A stretch of 64,000 nt of DNA, taken from NCBI GenBank assembly GCA_943788755.1, contig CALSRM010000003.1, positions 682,001 through 746,000 on the forward strand, given 5' to 3'. This stretch comes from an uncultured Flavobacteriales bacterium. GTDB taxonomy: Bacteria; Bacteroidota; Bacteroidia; Flavobacteriales_D; Parvicellaceae. The notes beneath the pieces are model-generated. The model searched no databases, was not told the DNA's origin, and saw only the letters and a list, made by a program, of their open reading frames with translations. Of this stretch, positions 28,001 through 35,468 are shown in pieces; the stretch's first letter is position 1; the number at the start of each line of letters is the position of its first letter. Both the position numbers and the translations under genes were made by a program.

Positions 28001-28136
28001 GCCATGTTGCAATGTCAACCCCATCAAAAGGGTGTTCACCAGCAATTGCTGCAGGCGATTCCACATTAAAAATAACTTGAGCATTAGCCGAACCGATTCC
28101 AGCTAATACTAATAGGGGAAGTAATAATTTTTTCAT
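24681..28136 (-). CDS. Secreted PA-domain and Calx-beta repeat protein with T9SS sorting domain
   Basis: 1151 residues. Signal peptide (MKKLLLPLLVLAGIGSANA), a PA (protease-associated) domain near residues 40-165 (KIAVLYRGSCEFGTKALNAE, GAIGVIIIN), a beta-rich region of about 300 residues, then five Calx-beta domains of about 110 residues, each with VTVNE, TVTFPAGS, QTVMLTIIDD and ATIG, and a C-terminal T9SS type A domain (IVMYPNPTSNGSITLKG, VSKGTYIVTLFNDADRIS). The TDND / DDxxxE residues are calcium ligands in the family. It is probably a surface-bound or released calcium-dependent adhesin. PA domains often accompany peptidases, but no catalytic domain is visible. The last 380 bp are nearly identical to those of the next gene. 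Confidence 0.88.
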   Translation of the reverse strand: MKKLLLPLLVLAGIGSANAQVIFNVESPAAIAGEHPFDGVDIATWPLTPDMTIPLNYIQGTLQLVAEPGGDTLACSPLSADLTGKIAVLYRGSCEFGTKALNAENAGAIGVIIINIAPGVVGMGPGTDGPSVSVPVLMISSVTGAAIRAQVDAGTDVEIFYGTKNGLFDYDIGFNQEHMLRAPSAVTPQILAQNASEFSVEVGTWVFNYGLLDQTNVSLSAEIKLGGASLYSETSTPIDIPVGDSAYFVLPTFSQTTYNVGYYHTIYEITSDNADEYMSDNNRSADFSITGEGFSYCGYDSLTMEMTGGTARRSVALDAADEQRFCIAFSNPNASRVGVTGIEFAGATSPVSEVPLDNEYIEGRAYSWDDSFTGISDPNFALSALTEIAYGSYVYDSDLQNQNVFLNFEENIALVDNQRYLFCITAFSPEFQMPYNTTQDYQLNQDSLYDEPISVTYGTDADGAATWYGLGFGNGDMPRMQIPMIDVDELVPSVSFNNASVIVNESAGTISMQVDIVNPNANSTTVDVALGASTATNGDDFNYTTPTTVTFPAGSSASQTVMLTIIDDVVVELSENVVLNLENPTNNATIGAVSQHAITITDNDVALDPVVTFDLASVTVNEDVGTVTVQVDIANPNANSTTVNVALGASTATNGSDFNYTTPTTVTFPAGSSASQTVMLTIIDDVVVELSENVVLNLENTTNNATIGAVSQHAIIITDNDVASNPVVTFDLATVTVNEDVGTVTVNIAILSENGNATSVDVVLGASTATNGVDFNYTTPTTVTFPAGSATTQTVTLTIIDDIDIEGDENIVLNLQNSTNSASIGSNDTQTITIVDNDVADPLISFNTSATTVNESAGTISVQVDIANPNANTISVDVSLGASTAINGSDFSFNPTMVTFPAGSNASQTIMLTIIDDAIIEGNEDILLSLQNPTNGATIGSIGTQTITIADNDAVTVSFEAAALTVNESAGTVLLNITLANANANATSVDVSLGVSTATIGIDFTYTTTTVTFPAGSSTTQTVFLGIIDDAIVETSENIVLNLQNPTNGATIGSNATTTINITDNESNSFVENSLESIVMYPNPTSNGSITLKGIKHQNVIIEIANIIGQTVYKNTVPTNGVINLTDVSKGTYIVTLFNDADRISKKLIIE

Positions 28137-28227
28137 AAAATTTTAATTTAAAATATTGTTCGAACGTAGTATAAAGATATTGAAATTAAAAATTAGCATA
28201 TTTTTTTTGATGCAGTTAAAAAGTTAT

Positions 28228-31029
28228 TTATTCAATAATAAGCTTTTTAGAAATTCTATCAGCGTCATTGAATAACGTAACAATATAAGTTCCTTTGCTT
28301 ACATCCGTTAGGTTTATCACACCGTTTGTGGATACCGTATTTTTGTACACCTTCTGCCCAATAATATTAGCAATTTCAATTATTACATTTTGATGCTTTA
28401 TTCCTTTTAATGTAATGCTCCCATTTGATGTTGGGTTAGGGTACATAACAATTGATTCCAAACTATTTTCAACGAAACTGTTAGGTTCATTGTCTGTAAT
28501 ATTAATTGTGGTTGTGGCATTTGAGCCAATTGTGGCTCCATTTGTTGGGTTTTGTAAGTTCAAAACGATATTTTCTGATGTTTCTACAATTGCATCATCA
28601 ATAATAGTTAAAGTAACTGTTTGTGTTGTATTAGAGTTAGCTGGAAACGTTACCGTAGTTGGAGAAGTATAGTTAAAATCGTCTCCATTTGTTGCTGTTG
28701 ATGTACCTAAGGCAATATCAACCGAAGTTGCATTAGTATTGGGGCTTAGTATTTCAACGTTTACAGTAACCGTTCCAACACTTTCATTTACCGTTACGGT
28801 AGCAGCGTCAAAAGAAATAACCGCAGCATCATTGTCCGTAATTGTAATTGTTTGGGTGCCGTTAGAGCCTATTGTTGCAGTGTTTGTAGGGTTTTGTAAG
28901 CTTAATACGATGTTTTCATTTGGTTCAAAAATTGCATCATCAATAATAGTTAAAGTAACTGTTTGTGTTGTATTAGAGTTAGCTGGAAACGTTACCGTAG
29001 TTGGAGAAGTATAGTTAAAATCTAAAACATCTGTTGCTGTTGATATACCTAAGGCAACATCAACCGAAGTTGCATTAGTATTGGGGCTTAGTATTTCAAC
29101 GTTTACAGTAACCGTTCCAACGTTTTCATTTACCGTTACGGTAGCAGCGTCAAAAGAAATAACCGCAGCATCATTGTCCGTAATTGTAATTGTCTGAGTG
29201 CCGTTAGAGCCTATTGTTGCGCTGTTTGTAGGGTTTTGTAAGCTTAATACGATGTTTTCATTTGGTTCAAAAATTGCATCATCAATAATAGTTAAAGTAA
29301 CTGTTTGTGTTGTATTAGAGTTAGCTGGAAACGTTACCGTAGTTGGAGAAGTATAGTTAAAATCTAAAACATCTGTTGCTGTTGATATACCTAAGGCAAC
29401 ATCAACCGAAGTTGCATTAGTATTGGGGCTTAGTATTTCAACGTTTACAGTAACCGTTCCAACGTTTTCATTTACCGTTACGGTAGCAGCGTCAAAAGAA
29501 ATAACCGCAGCATCATTGTCCGTAATTGTAATTGTCTGAGTGCCGTTAGAGCCTATTGTTGCGCTGTTTGTAGGGTTTTGTAAGCTTAATACGATGTTTT
29601 CATTTGGTTCAAAAATTGCATCATCAATAATAGTTAAAGTAACTGTTTGTGTTGTATTAGAGTTAGCTGGAAACGTTACCGTAGTTGGAGAAGTATAATT
29701 AAAATCGTCTCCATTTGTTGCTGTTGATGTACCTAAGGCAATATCAACCGAAGTTGCATTAGTACTGGGGCTTAGTATTTCAACGTTTACAGTAACCGTT
29801 CCAACACTTTCATTTACCGTTAAAGCTGCAAGATCAAAGGTAATTAAAGGATTAGCTGATACATCATTATCTGTTATCGTAACAGTATAAGAGTCGTTTG
29901 TTCCAAGTAGAGCTCCATTTGTTGGGTTTTGTAAGCTTAATACTATGTCCTCCGATAGTTCTACAATTGCATCATCAATAATAGTTAAAGTAACTGTTTG
30001 TGCTGTATTAGAGTTAGCTGGAAACGTTACTGTAGTTGGAGAAGTATAGTTAAAATCTAAAACATCTGTTGCAGTGGAAGTTCCCAAAACAACATCAACG
30101 GTTGTTGGGCTCGTATTTTGATCAATAATGTTTACATCTATCGTGACTGTTCCGGCGCTTTCATTTACTGTAATAGAAGAAGCATTAAAAGAAACTACTG
30201 GATTGATATCATTGTCTGTAATAGTAATTGTGGTTGTGGCATTTGAGCCAATTGTTGCTCCATTTGTTGGGTTTTGCAAATTCAAAACGATGTCCTCCGA
30301 GGTTTCTACAATTGCATCATCAACAATAGTTAAAGTAACTGTTTGTGTTGTATTAGAGTTAGCTGGAAACGTTACTATAGTTGGAGAAGTATAGTTAAAA
30401 TCTAAAACATCTGTTGCAGTGGAAGTGCCTAATATAACATCAACGGTTGTTGGATTCGAATTTTGATCAATAATGTTTATGTCCACTGTAACTGTCCCTG
30501 CGCTTTCATCAACCGCAACAGAAGAAGTGTTAAAAGAAACGGTAGGAATAACAGAATCCTTTATTTCAATGAAATAATAATCGATAGTTTGAGGTTGAGG
30601 AGTTGCAACACCCAGAACATCAACTGTTGCAGTAACATAAACGACTAATGGATAAATGCCAATGTCAGCGGAAGTCGGATTTGCTGTACTGTATAGATTT
30701 ATGCACCCCGAGGAATTTCCAGGAAAAACACAATTTGAAGGTGAACAATTATATTCAAAATTTGGTGGTAATCCAGTAACATTATCTAATGTAATGTCAA
30801 CAAAAGGAACAGCAGTAGGTCCAAAAATAGGAATATCGACTATCGTATCTAAAGGAACAACAACAGTAATAACTTCATCATAAGCATAACCAACATAAGC
30901 GGCAGGCAAGCCTGTCGCGCTATCGGGATAAATACCACCTATGGTAAACTGAGGGTCAGGAGTACACTGGGAATAACCTGAAAAAGTGAACGCTACAAGA
31001 GCTGCAATTGAAAGTATAAGTTTTTTCAT
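28228..31029 (-). CDS. Secreted six-Calx-beta repeat protein with T9SS sorting domain
   Basis: 933 residues. Signal peptide (MKKLILSIAALVAFTFSGYS), a unique N-terminal domain of about 150 residues with four Cys (CTPDPQFTIGG, YNCSPSNCVFPGNSSGC), then six Calx-beta repeats of 112-117 residues and the same C-terminal sorting domain as the neighbour at 24681. Repeats 3-6 are almost identical to each other at DNA level with a 342-bp period. Probably a calcium-binding surface adhesin exported by the type IX system. A TATATTTG element (31034-31041) ends 4 bp before the ATG, so the mRNA may be leaderless. The two paralogs differ mainly in their N-terminal domains, which probably set the binding target (inference). 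Confidence 0.88.
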   Translation of the reverse strand: MKKLILSIAALVAFTFSGYSQCTPDPQFTIGGIYPDSATGLPAAYVGYAYDEVITVVVPLDTIVDIPIFGPTAVPFVDITLDNVTGLPPNFEYNCSPSNCVFPGNSSGCINLYSTANPTSADIGIYPLVVYVTATVDVLGVATPQPQTIDYYFIEIKDSVIPTVSFNTSSVAVDESAGTVTVDINIIDQNSNPTTVDVILGTSTATDVLDFNYTSPTIVTFPANSNTTQTVTLTIVDDAIVETSEDIVLNLQNPTNGATIGSNATTTITITDNDINPVVSFNASSITVNESAGTVTIDVNIIDQNTSPTTVDVVLGTSTATDVLDFNYTSPTTVTFPANSNTAQTVTLTIIDDAIVELSEDIVLSLQNPTNGALLGTNDSYTVTITDNDVSANPLITFDLAALTVNESVGTVTVNVEILSPSTNATSVDIALGTSTATNGDDFNYTSPTTVTFPANSNTTQTVTLTIIDDAIFEPNENIVLSLQNPTNSATIGSNGTQTITITDNDAAVISFDAATVTVNENVGTVTVNVEILSPNTNATSVDVALGISTATDVLDFNYTSPTTVTFPANSNTTQTVTLTIIDDAIFEPNENIVLSLQNPTNSATIGSNGTQTITITDNDAAVISFDAATVTVNENVGTVTVNVEILSPNTNATSVDVALGISTATDVLDFNYTSPTTVTFPANSNTTQTVTLTIIDDAIFEPNENIVLSLQNPTNTATIGSNGTQTITITDNDAAVISFDAATVTVNESVGTVTVNVEILSPNTNATSVDIALGTSTATNGDDFNYTSPTTVTFPANSNTTQTVTLTIIDDAIVETSENIVLNLQNPTNGATIGSNATTTINITDNEPNSFVENSLESIVMYPNPTSNGSITLKGIKHQNVIIEIANIIGQKVYKNTVSTNGVINLTDVSKGTYIVTLFNDADRISKKLIIE
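28595..30400. repeat. Tandem 342-bp coding repeats (Calx-beta units)
   Basis: The block AATAATAGTTAAAGTAACTG recurs near 28604, 28946, 29288, 29630, 29972 and 30322, and a second marker (TGATATAC or TGATGTAC) at 28699, 29041, 29383 and 29725, exactly 342 bp apart. The units at 28700-29725 are nearly identical; the two at the upper end have diverged. Confidence 0.9.
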
Positions 31030-31084
31030 GCCGCAAATATATATAAAAACATAAACTATGTGATTAGTAGTAGTTTAGATTTTT

Positions 31085-32182
31085 TTAATAGGAATATGTC
31101 TTCCCTTTGTAATATGTTTTGTTTGTATCTGTTCCCACAGCATACTGTAATGTGTTTCCAATAAGTTCGTATGAACTAACTCTCTCATTACTCACTTTCT
31201 TTTTTTCACCAGCTCTAAACATCCATAATTTTCCTTGTTGATCAGTAAAGGCTACTGAGCCTCTGTCAATTTGGTAGTTATTTGGCAAAAAATTAGCTAA
31301 CTCATAGCTTTGTCCTTCATAAAATGCGTACAATCGCCCAAGCATTTCATAAATCAGCATGTTATCTGTAACAGCGAAATTATCAGGAGCAAAAGAACTT
31401 ACTTCCATTTTATTTCCTTTATAATATTGAAAGAATTCCCCCTCCATTGTGACGTAAGCTACCATGTTGTCTCCACATTTAAATGATAACGGAGGGTATT
31501 CCTCTAGCTCTTTTTCATCTCCGTAATATACCACATGGAAGGACTCAACAACAGGATTAATATATGCAATTGTATTTAACCCAACTTCAAATTTTATAGG
31601 GTCGTCCGTGTACATTAACTGAATTATTTCTCCCTGGTAAAAAGCCATAAAATAGTTTTGCGGATTGATATAAGCGACTAAATTTTCTCCGACTTTATAA
31701 TCCCCAATTCCATTAAGTAAGTCTGTTTCAAGTTGATGAACTTTTCGGTTATAGTAAACTTCAAATGAGTTGTTCTGACGATCATAAAAAGCGACTAAAC
31801 TATCCCCAACAGCATAAGAAATAGATTGGGGACACAGTAATCTAGCCTTACCGTTATCATAAACATTCAAAAAACCATTGTCTCCAAAAGTCATTAAATT
31901 ATCCGTGATTGTATAGTTCTTGACCCAATCAATTATTTTTGATTGTTTGCCATTTTGGTATACCCATAGCTCATTTTGGAGATTTATATAGGCAACCAGG
32001 TTGTTCCCAGCTTTATAACTTTCAACTTTACGATGATCTAATTGAATTTTGACACCGTCATCAAAAACGTTGAATGCATTTTTATAATCTATATAAGCCG
32101 TAAGGTTTTGACTTTTTACACTTGGAAAGAATGTGATAAAGCAGATTACAAGCAAGAAGGTTAGAGTTGTTTTTTGTTGCAT
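31085..32182 (-). CDS. Secreted protein built of about ten 35-residue beta repeats, unknown function
   Basis: 365 residues. Signal peptide (FLLVICFITFFPSVKS) then about ten repeats of roughly 35 residues with the pattern DNLVAYINPQNxFxVYYxGK followed by a short helix-free linker, for example NNLVAYINLQNELWVYQNG, ENLVAYINPQNYFMAFYQG and DNMLIYEMLGRLYAFYEG. The repeat spacing and the aromatic/Gly endings suggest a beta-propeller or solenoid. There is no T9SS C-terminal domain; the chain ends in the last repeat (YYKGKTYSY). It would be periplasmic or exported by Sec only. I do not recognise a named family; WG/KWG-type repeats are the nearest in style. Confidence 0.65.
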   Translation of the reverse strand: MQQKTTLTFLLVICFITFFPSVKSQNLTAYIDYKNAFNVFDDGVKIQLDHRKVESYKAGNNLVAYINLQNELWVYQNGKQSKIIDWVKNYTITDNLMTFGDNGFLNVYDNGKARLLCPQSISYAVGDSLVAFYDRQNNSFEVYYNRKVHQLETDLLNGIGDYKVGENLVAYINPQNYFMAFYQGEIIQLMYTDDPIKFEVGLNTIAYINPVVESFHVVYYGDEKELEEYPPLSFKCGDNMVAYVTMEGEFFQYYKGNKMEVSSFAPDNFAVTDNMLIYEMLGRLYAFYEGQSYELANFLPNNYQIDRGSVAFTDQQGKLWMFRAGEKKKVSNERVSSYELIGNTLQYAVGTDTNKTYYKGKTYSY

Positions 32183-32278
32183 GAATTAATTTTAATCCAA
32201 TATATAATGTAAATCTAGCACAAATATTATTCCTTATCCAAGTTACTACTTTGGATTAGGGAATGGGAAACACTTGTG

Positions 32279-33175
32279 TTACTCAGCTATTTCATTCTTA
32301 TTCGCTAATTGCCCACAAGCGGCATCAATGTCTTTACCGCGACTTCTTCTTACATTTACAATAAGGTTTTTTCGTTCTAAGAACTCAGCAAATGCATCTA
32401 CTTTTTCGGGGTCTGCTTGCTGAAATTCTCCGCCATCAATTGAGTTGTATTCAATAATGTTGATTTTACACGGCGTTATCTTACAAAATTCAGCTAATTC
32501 TCGAGCATCGTTAATGGTGTCGTTGAAGCCTTTAAAAATGATGTACTCATACGTAATTCGAGTACCCGTCTTTTCATGAAAATAAATTAATGCTTCCGCC
32601 AAAACAGCTAATGTGTTTGACTCATTGATGGGCATAATCTTATTACGCTTTTCGTCATTGGCGGCGTGTAAAGAGAGTGCCAGGTTGAACCTTACTTCAT
32701 CATCTCCTAATTGTTTAATCATTTTTGCAATTCCTGCGGTGGAAACAGTAATTCTTTTTGGAGACATAGCCAAGCCATCTTCGCTCGTAATTTTATCGAT
32801 GGATGCAAGTACATTTTTATAATTTAGTAGGGGTTCTCCCATTCCCATGTAAACGATATTGGAAAGAGGGGTATTGTAATTTTCTATGGATTGTTTGTTT
32901 ATCAGTACAACTTGATCGAAAATTTCGTCAGGGTTAAGGTTTCTTACTCTTTTTAACTTTCCTGTGGCACAAAAAGCGCAGGTTAAACTGCATCCCACTT
33001 GAATCGAGATACATGCAGTCATTCTTTTTTTTGCGGGAATTAACACCCCTTCTACTACAGCTCCATCTGCTAACTTAAAAGCGTTTTTTATTGTCTTGTC
33101 TTCGCTTTTTTGCGCTTCTGCAATTTGTAAGAATCGAATTTCAAATTTCTCGTTTAAATTTTCTCTCGTAGTCAA
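32279..33175 (-). CDS. rlmN: 23S rRNA/tRNA (adenine-C2)-methyltransferase RlmN, main part (frameshifted)
   Basis: Radical SAM domain with CSLTCAFCATGK (three Fe-S Cys), IVYMGMGEPLLNY, RITVSTAGI, LALSLHAAND, and the C-terminal methyl-carrying Cys in DIDAACGQL. RlmN methylates C2 of A2503 in 23S rRNA and A37 of some tRNAs. Homologous sequence resumes at about 33165 (RENLNEKFEIRFLQI), so the first codons of this frame are not a true start. The first 60 residues lie in the other frame (33141-33329). An extra base in the GAGAGA stretch near 33165-33172 explains the split. Confidence 0.9.
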   Translation of the reverse strand: MTTRENLNEKFEIRFLQIAEAQKSEDKTIKNAFKLADGAVVEGVLIPAKKRMTACISIQVGCSLTCAFCATGKLKRVRNLNPDEIFDQVVLINKQSIENYNTPLSNIVYMGMGEPLLNYKNVLASIDKITSEDGLAMSPKRITVSTAGIAKMIKQLGDDEVRFNLALSLHAANDEKRNKIMPINESNTLAVLAEALIYFHEKTGTRITYEYIIFKGFNDTINDARELAEFCKITPCKINIIEYNSIDGGEFQQADPEKVDAFAEFLERKNLIVNVRRSRGKDIDAACGQLANKNEIAE

Positions 33176-33329
33176 GCGAAAGATTAGTCATTTCTTCGAA
33201 ACTTATAGCGCCTTTTTTCCAAAGCCACTCATAAACTTGTTTTGCACGAAAAGCTTTCTCTCCAATTTCGGTAAAGTAGCTAGTTAGTTCTTCTAGCGAA
33301 AGTTGTCTGATGTCTATTTTCTTTTCCAC
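33141..33329 (-). CDS. rlmN: RlmN, N-terminal part (frameshifted)
   Basis: 62 residues matching the RlmN N-terminal accessory domain: IRQLSLEELTSYFTEIGEKA, FRAKQVYEWLWKKGAISFEE and MTNLSLDY, after which the frame leaves the family consensus and stops. It starts with GTG at 33329, and TATCTTTG (33334-33341) ends 4 bp before that codon, so the message may be leaderless. Joined with the main part the enzyme is about 348 residues, the usual length. Confidence 0.85.
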   Translation of the reverse strand: MEKKIDIRQLSLEELTSYFTEIGEKAFRAKQVYEWLWKKGAISFEEMTNLSLDYERKFKREI

Positions 33330-33372
33330 GCAGCAAAGATATTGGAATAAATGGAGATAATAAGATAAAAAA

Positions 33373-33397
33373 AAACCCCGCCTTTAGGCGAGGTTTT
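33373..33397 (-). terminator. Rho-independent terminator after queA
   Basis: On the minus strand GCC TAAA GGC with flanking CCTC / GGGG and a following run of nine or more T. It lies 18 bp after the queA stop and upstream of rlmN. Confidence 0.88.
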
Positions 33398-33414
33398 GGT
33401 ACAGTAAAATTTAT

Positions 33415-34464
33415 TTAGATAATTAACATAGCGTCACCGTAAGAGTAGAAATTATATTTTTCTTTTACGGCTTGCTTATACGCTTCCATCATTAAATCAT
33501 AACCAGCAAAGGCACTAACCATCATTAATAAAGTAGATTTTGGTGTGTGAAAGTTTGTAATCATTGCATCAGCAAGATTAAATTCGTAAGGAGGAAATAT
33601 AAATTTATTCGTCCATCCTTCGAATGGCTTAAGGTGTTTGTCAACTGACACTGATGTCTCTATTGCTCGCATTGCAGTGGTTCCTACAGAAACGATACGT
33701 TTTTTTGTGTCTTTTGCTTTATTGATTAAATCAGCAGCCTCCTGATCGATTCTTAGTTGCTCTGAATCCATTTTATGCTTGGTAAGATCTTCAACTTCCA
33801 CAGGTCTAAATGTTCCTAAACCAACGTGCAAGGTTAATCTTGCAAATTCAATACCTTTAATTTCCAGTCGCTTCATTAATTGCTTGCTAAAATGCAATCC
33901 GGCAGTTGGAGCGGCAACAGCTCCTTCTTCGGTAGCAAAAATCGTTTGGTAACGCTCAGCATCCGATTTCTCAGCTTCTCTTTTAATATATTTTGGAAGT
34001 GGTGTGTTTCCTAGTTTTGTAATGGTAGCTTTAAACTCTTCGTAAGGACCATCAAAAAGAAAACGCAGTGTTCTTCCTCTTGATGTTGTGTTGTCAATTA
34101 CTTCCGCCACTAATTCATCGTCTTCTCCAAAATATAACTTGTTTCCTATTCTAATTTTTCTTGCAGGATCAACGAGAACATCCCACAGCAAGCTTTCTTT
34201 ATTTAATTCTCTTAGTAAGAAAACTTCTATTTTAGCACCGGTTTTTTCTTTGTTTCCATACATTCTAGCAGGGAAAACTTTTGTATTGTTCAAAACAAAA
34301 ACATCTCCATCGTCAAAATAATCAAGGATATCCTTAAACATTTTGTGCTCTATTTCTCCAGTATCTTTGTGTACAACCATTAATCGAGATTCATCTCTTT
34401 CTTCTGACGGATACTCTGCCACTAGCTTTTCTGGTAACTCAAATTCGAATTGTGATAACTTCAT
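33415..34464 (-). CDS. queA: S-adenosylmethionine:tRNA ribosyltransferase-isomerase
   Basis: 349 residues, full length. N-terminal [28 protein letters not shown], then [38 protein letters not shown] and [16 protein letters not shown]. QueA transfers and isomerises ribose from SAM onto 7-aminomethyl-7-deazaguanine in tRNA to make epoxyqueuosine. The gene lies downstream of truB in the same direction, 91 bp apart, with a candidate TACTTTTG element between, and is followed by a strong terminator. Confidence 0.96.
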   Translation of the reverse strand: MKLSQFEFELPEKLVAEYPSEERDESRLMVVHKDTGEIEHKMFKDILDYFDDGDVFVLNNTKVFPARMYGNKEKTGAKIEVFLLRELNKESLLWDVLVDPARKIRIGNKLYFGEDDELVAEVIDNTTSRGRTLRFLFDGPYEEFKATITKLGNTPLPKYIKREAEKSDAERYQTIFATEEGAVAAPTAGLHFSKQLMKRLEIKGIEFARLTLHVGLGTFRPVEVEDLTKHKMDSEQLRIDQEAADLINKAKDTKKRIVSVGTTAMRAIETSVSVDKHLKPFEGWTNKFIFPPYEFNLADAMITNFHTPKSTLLMMVSAFAGYDLMMEAYKQAVKEKYNFYSYGDAMLII

Positions 34465-34496
34465 ATTTAATTTTTAATAACACGTTTTAGGGCCGC

Positions 34497-34504
34497 CAAA
34501 AGTA
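34497..34504 (-). promoter_or_regulatory. Candidate -7 element (TACTTTTG) for queA
   Basis: Fits TAnnTTTG on the minus strand, 32 bp before the queA ATG, in the truB-queA gap. It suggests queA can be transcribed apart from the ftsX-truB operon. Confidence 0.4.
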
Positions 34505-34555
34505 ACAAATAAAATGAGAAAAGTAAAATGCTTTTTCAGTTGACTGAAATCTAGC

Positions 34556-35278
34556 TTAAATCATATCTTCCAATACCACGGTATCGTTGATGATTTTCAC
34601 CCATTGCTCAACACTTTTAGCATCGCTAGTAGTAAAGCGACCGGATCTGGTCCTCCGCAATTCTATAAGGTGCCCCCCGGAATTTAAAGCTTTTCCAATA
34701 TCGTTTGCCAAAGAGCGGATATAGGTTCCTTTTCCGCAATTCACTTTAAAGGTAATTTGATGATTATCTGTAAGGTTTAACTCTAAGTCGATAATGGTAA
34801 TTTCATTTTCTTTCAATTCCACTTCAATACCTTTCCGAGCCAGGTCATAAGCTCTTTTCCCATCTACTTTTTTTGCAGAGTAAATAGGAGGGACCTGTTT
34901 AATTGTTCCAGAAAACTGTGAAATAACCTGATTAACCAAATCCTGATCAATGTGGTCTGTAGGAAAAGTAGCGTCGATTTCAGTTTCTAAATCGTAACTG
35001 GGAGTGGTTGCTCCCAATTGAATAACTCCGGTATATTCTTTGCTATCTAAAACAAAAGCATTGATTTCTTTTGTCATTTTACCCGTGCAAATAACTAATA
35101 GGCCTGTTGCTAATGGATCCAGAGTTCCTGCATGACCTACTTTAAAACGTTTAATGTTATATTTCTTTTTTAATGGGTATCGAAGTTTGTTAACTACATC
35201 AAACGAAGTCCAATGCAAAGGTTTGTCAACGACAACAACTTCTCCTTTTCTAAAGTTATATTTTTTTGAACCGCTCAT
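34556..35278 (-). CDS. truB: tRNA pseudouridine(55) synthase TruB
   Basis: 240 residues. KPLHWTSFDVVNKLRYPL at the N-terminus, the catalytic Asp in KVGHAGTLDPLATGLL (about residue 51), VPPIYSAKKVDGKRAYDLAR and CGKGTYIRSLANDIG. TruB makes pseudouridine 55 in the T-loop of tRNA. The start lies 1 bp after the uppP stop, so it is part of the ftsX - DUF3098 - uppP - truB transcription unit. Confidence 0.96.
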   Translation of the reverse strand: MSGSKKYNFRKGEVVVVDKPLHWTSFDVVNKLRYPLKKKYNIKRFKVGHAGTLDPLATGLLVICTGKMTKEINAFVLDSKEYTGVIQLGATTPSYDLETEIDATFPTDHIDQDLVNQVISQFSGTIKQVPPIYSAKKVDGKRAYDLARKGIEVELKENEITIIDLELNLTDNHQITFKVNCGKGTYIRSLANDIGKALNSGGHLIELRRTRSGRFTTSDAKSVEQWVKIINDTVVLEDMI

Positions 35279-35279
35279 T

Positions 35280-35468
35280 TTAGAGAAAAGACCAAATCAC
35301 TGCTGCAGTTCCTACAATAAAACAATAAAAAGAAAAATAGACCAATTTACTTTTCTTTACTAAAGAGATCATCCAGGTGCAGGCAATTAAGCCAGTAATA
35401 AATGCAGCAAGAAAACCAATTGATAATGACGCTATGTCTATGCTTTCTAAACTAAATTTATCGCTCAA
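35280..35468 (-). CDS. uppP: Undecaprenyl-diphosphate phosphatase, C-terminal part (frameshifted)
   Basis: 62 residues with two transmembrane segments (IDIASLSIGFLAAFITGLIA and KLVYFSFYCFIVGTAAVIW) that match the last two helices of UppP/BacA, including the usual SGL/TGL-A-W pattern. It starts at a TTG inside the stop of the preceding frame, so a one-base loss (for example one T of TTT near 35466-35469) would split one 265-residue protein into these two. No independent function is likely. Confidence 0.82.
   Translation of the reverse strand: MSDKFSLESIDIASLSIGFLAAFITGLIACTWMISLVKKSKLVYFSFYCFIVGTAAVIWSFL

Noticed and set aside
24868-30883. Several 60-155 codon frames on the plus strand opposite the Calx-beta genes
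   Set aside because: Low-complexity hydrophobic products repeated with the same 342-bp period as the repeats on the other strand; they mirror the real genes and lack any family character.
24681-31029. The 342-bp repeats as a CRISPR or satellite array
   Set aside because: They encode Calx-beta domains in frame, without spacers; protein-level repeats explain them fully.
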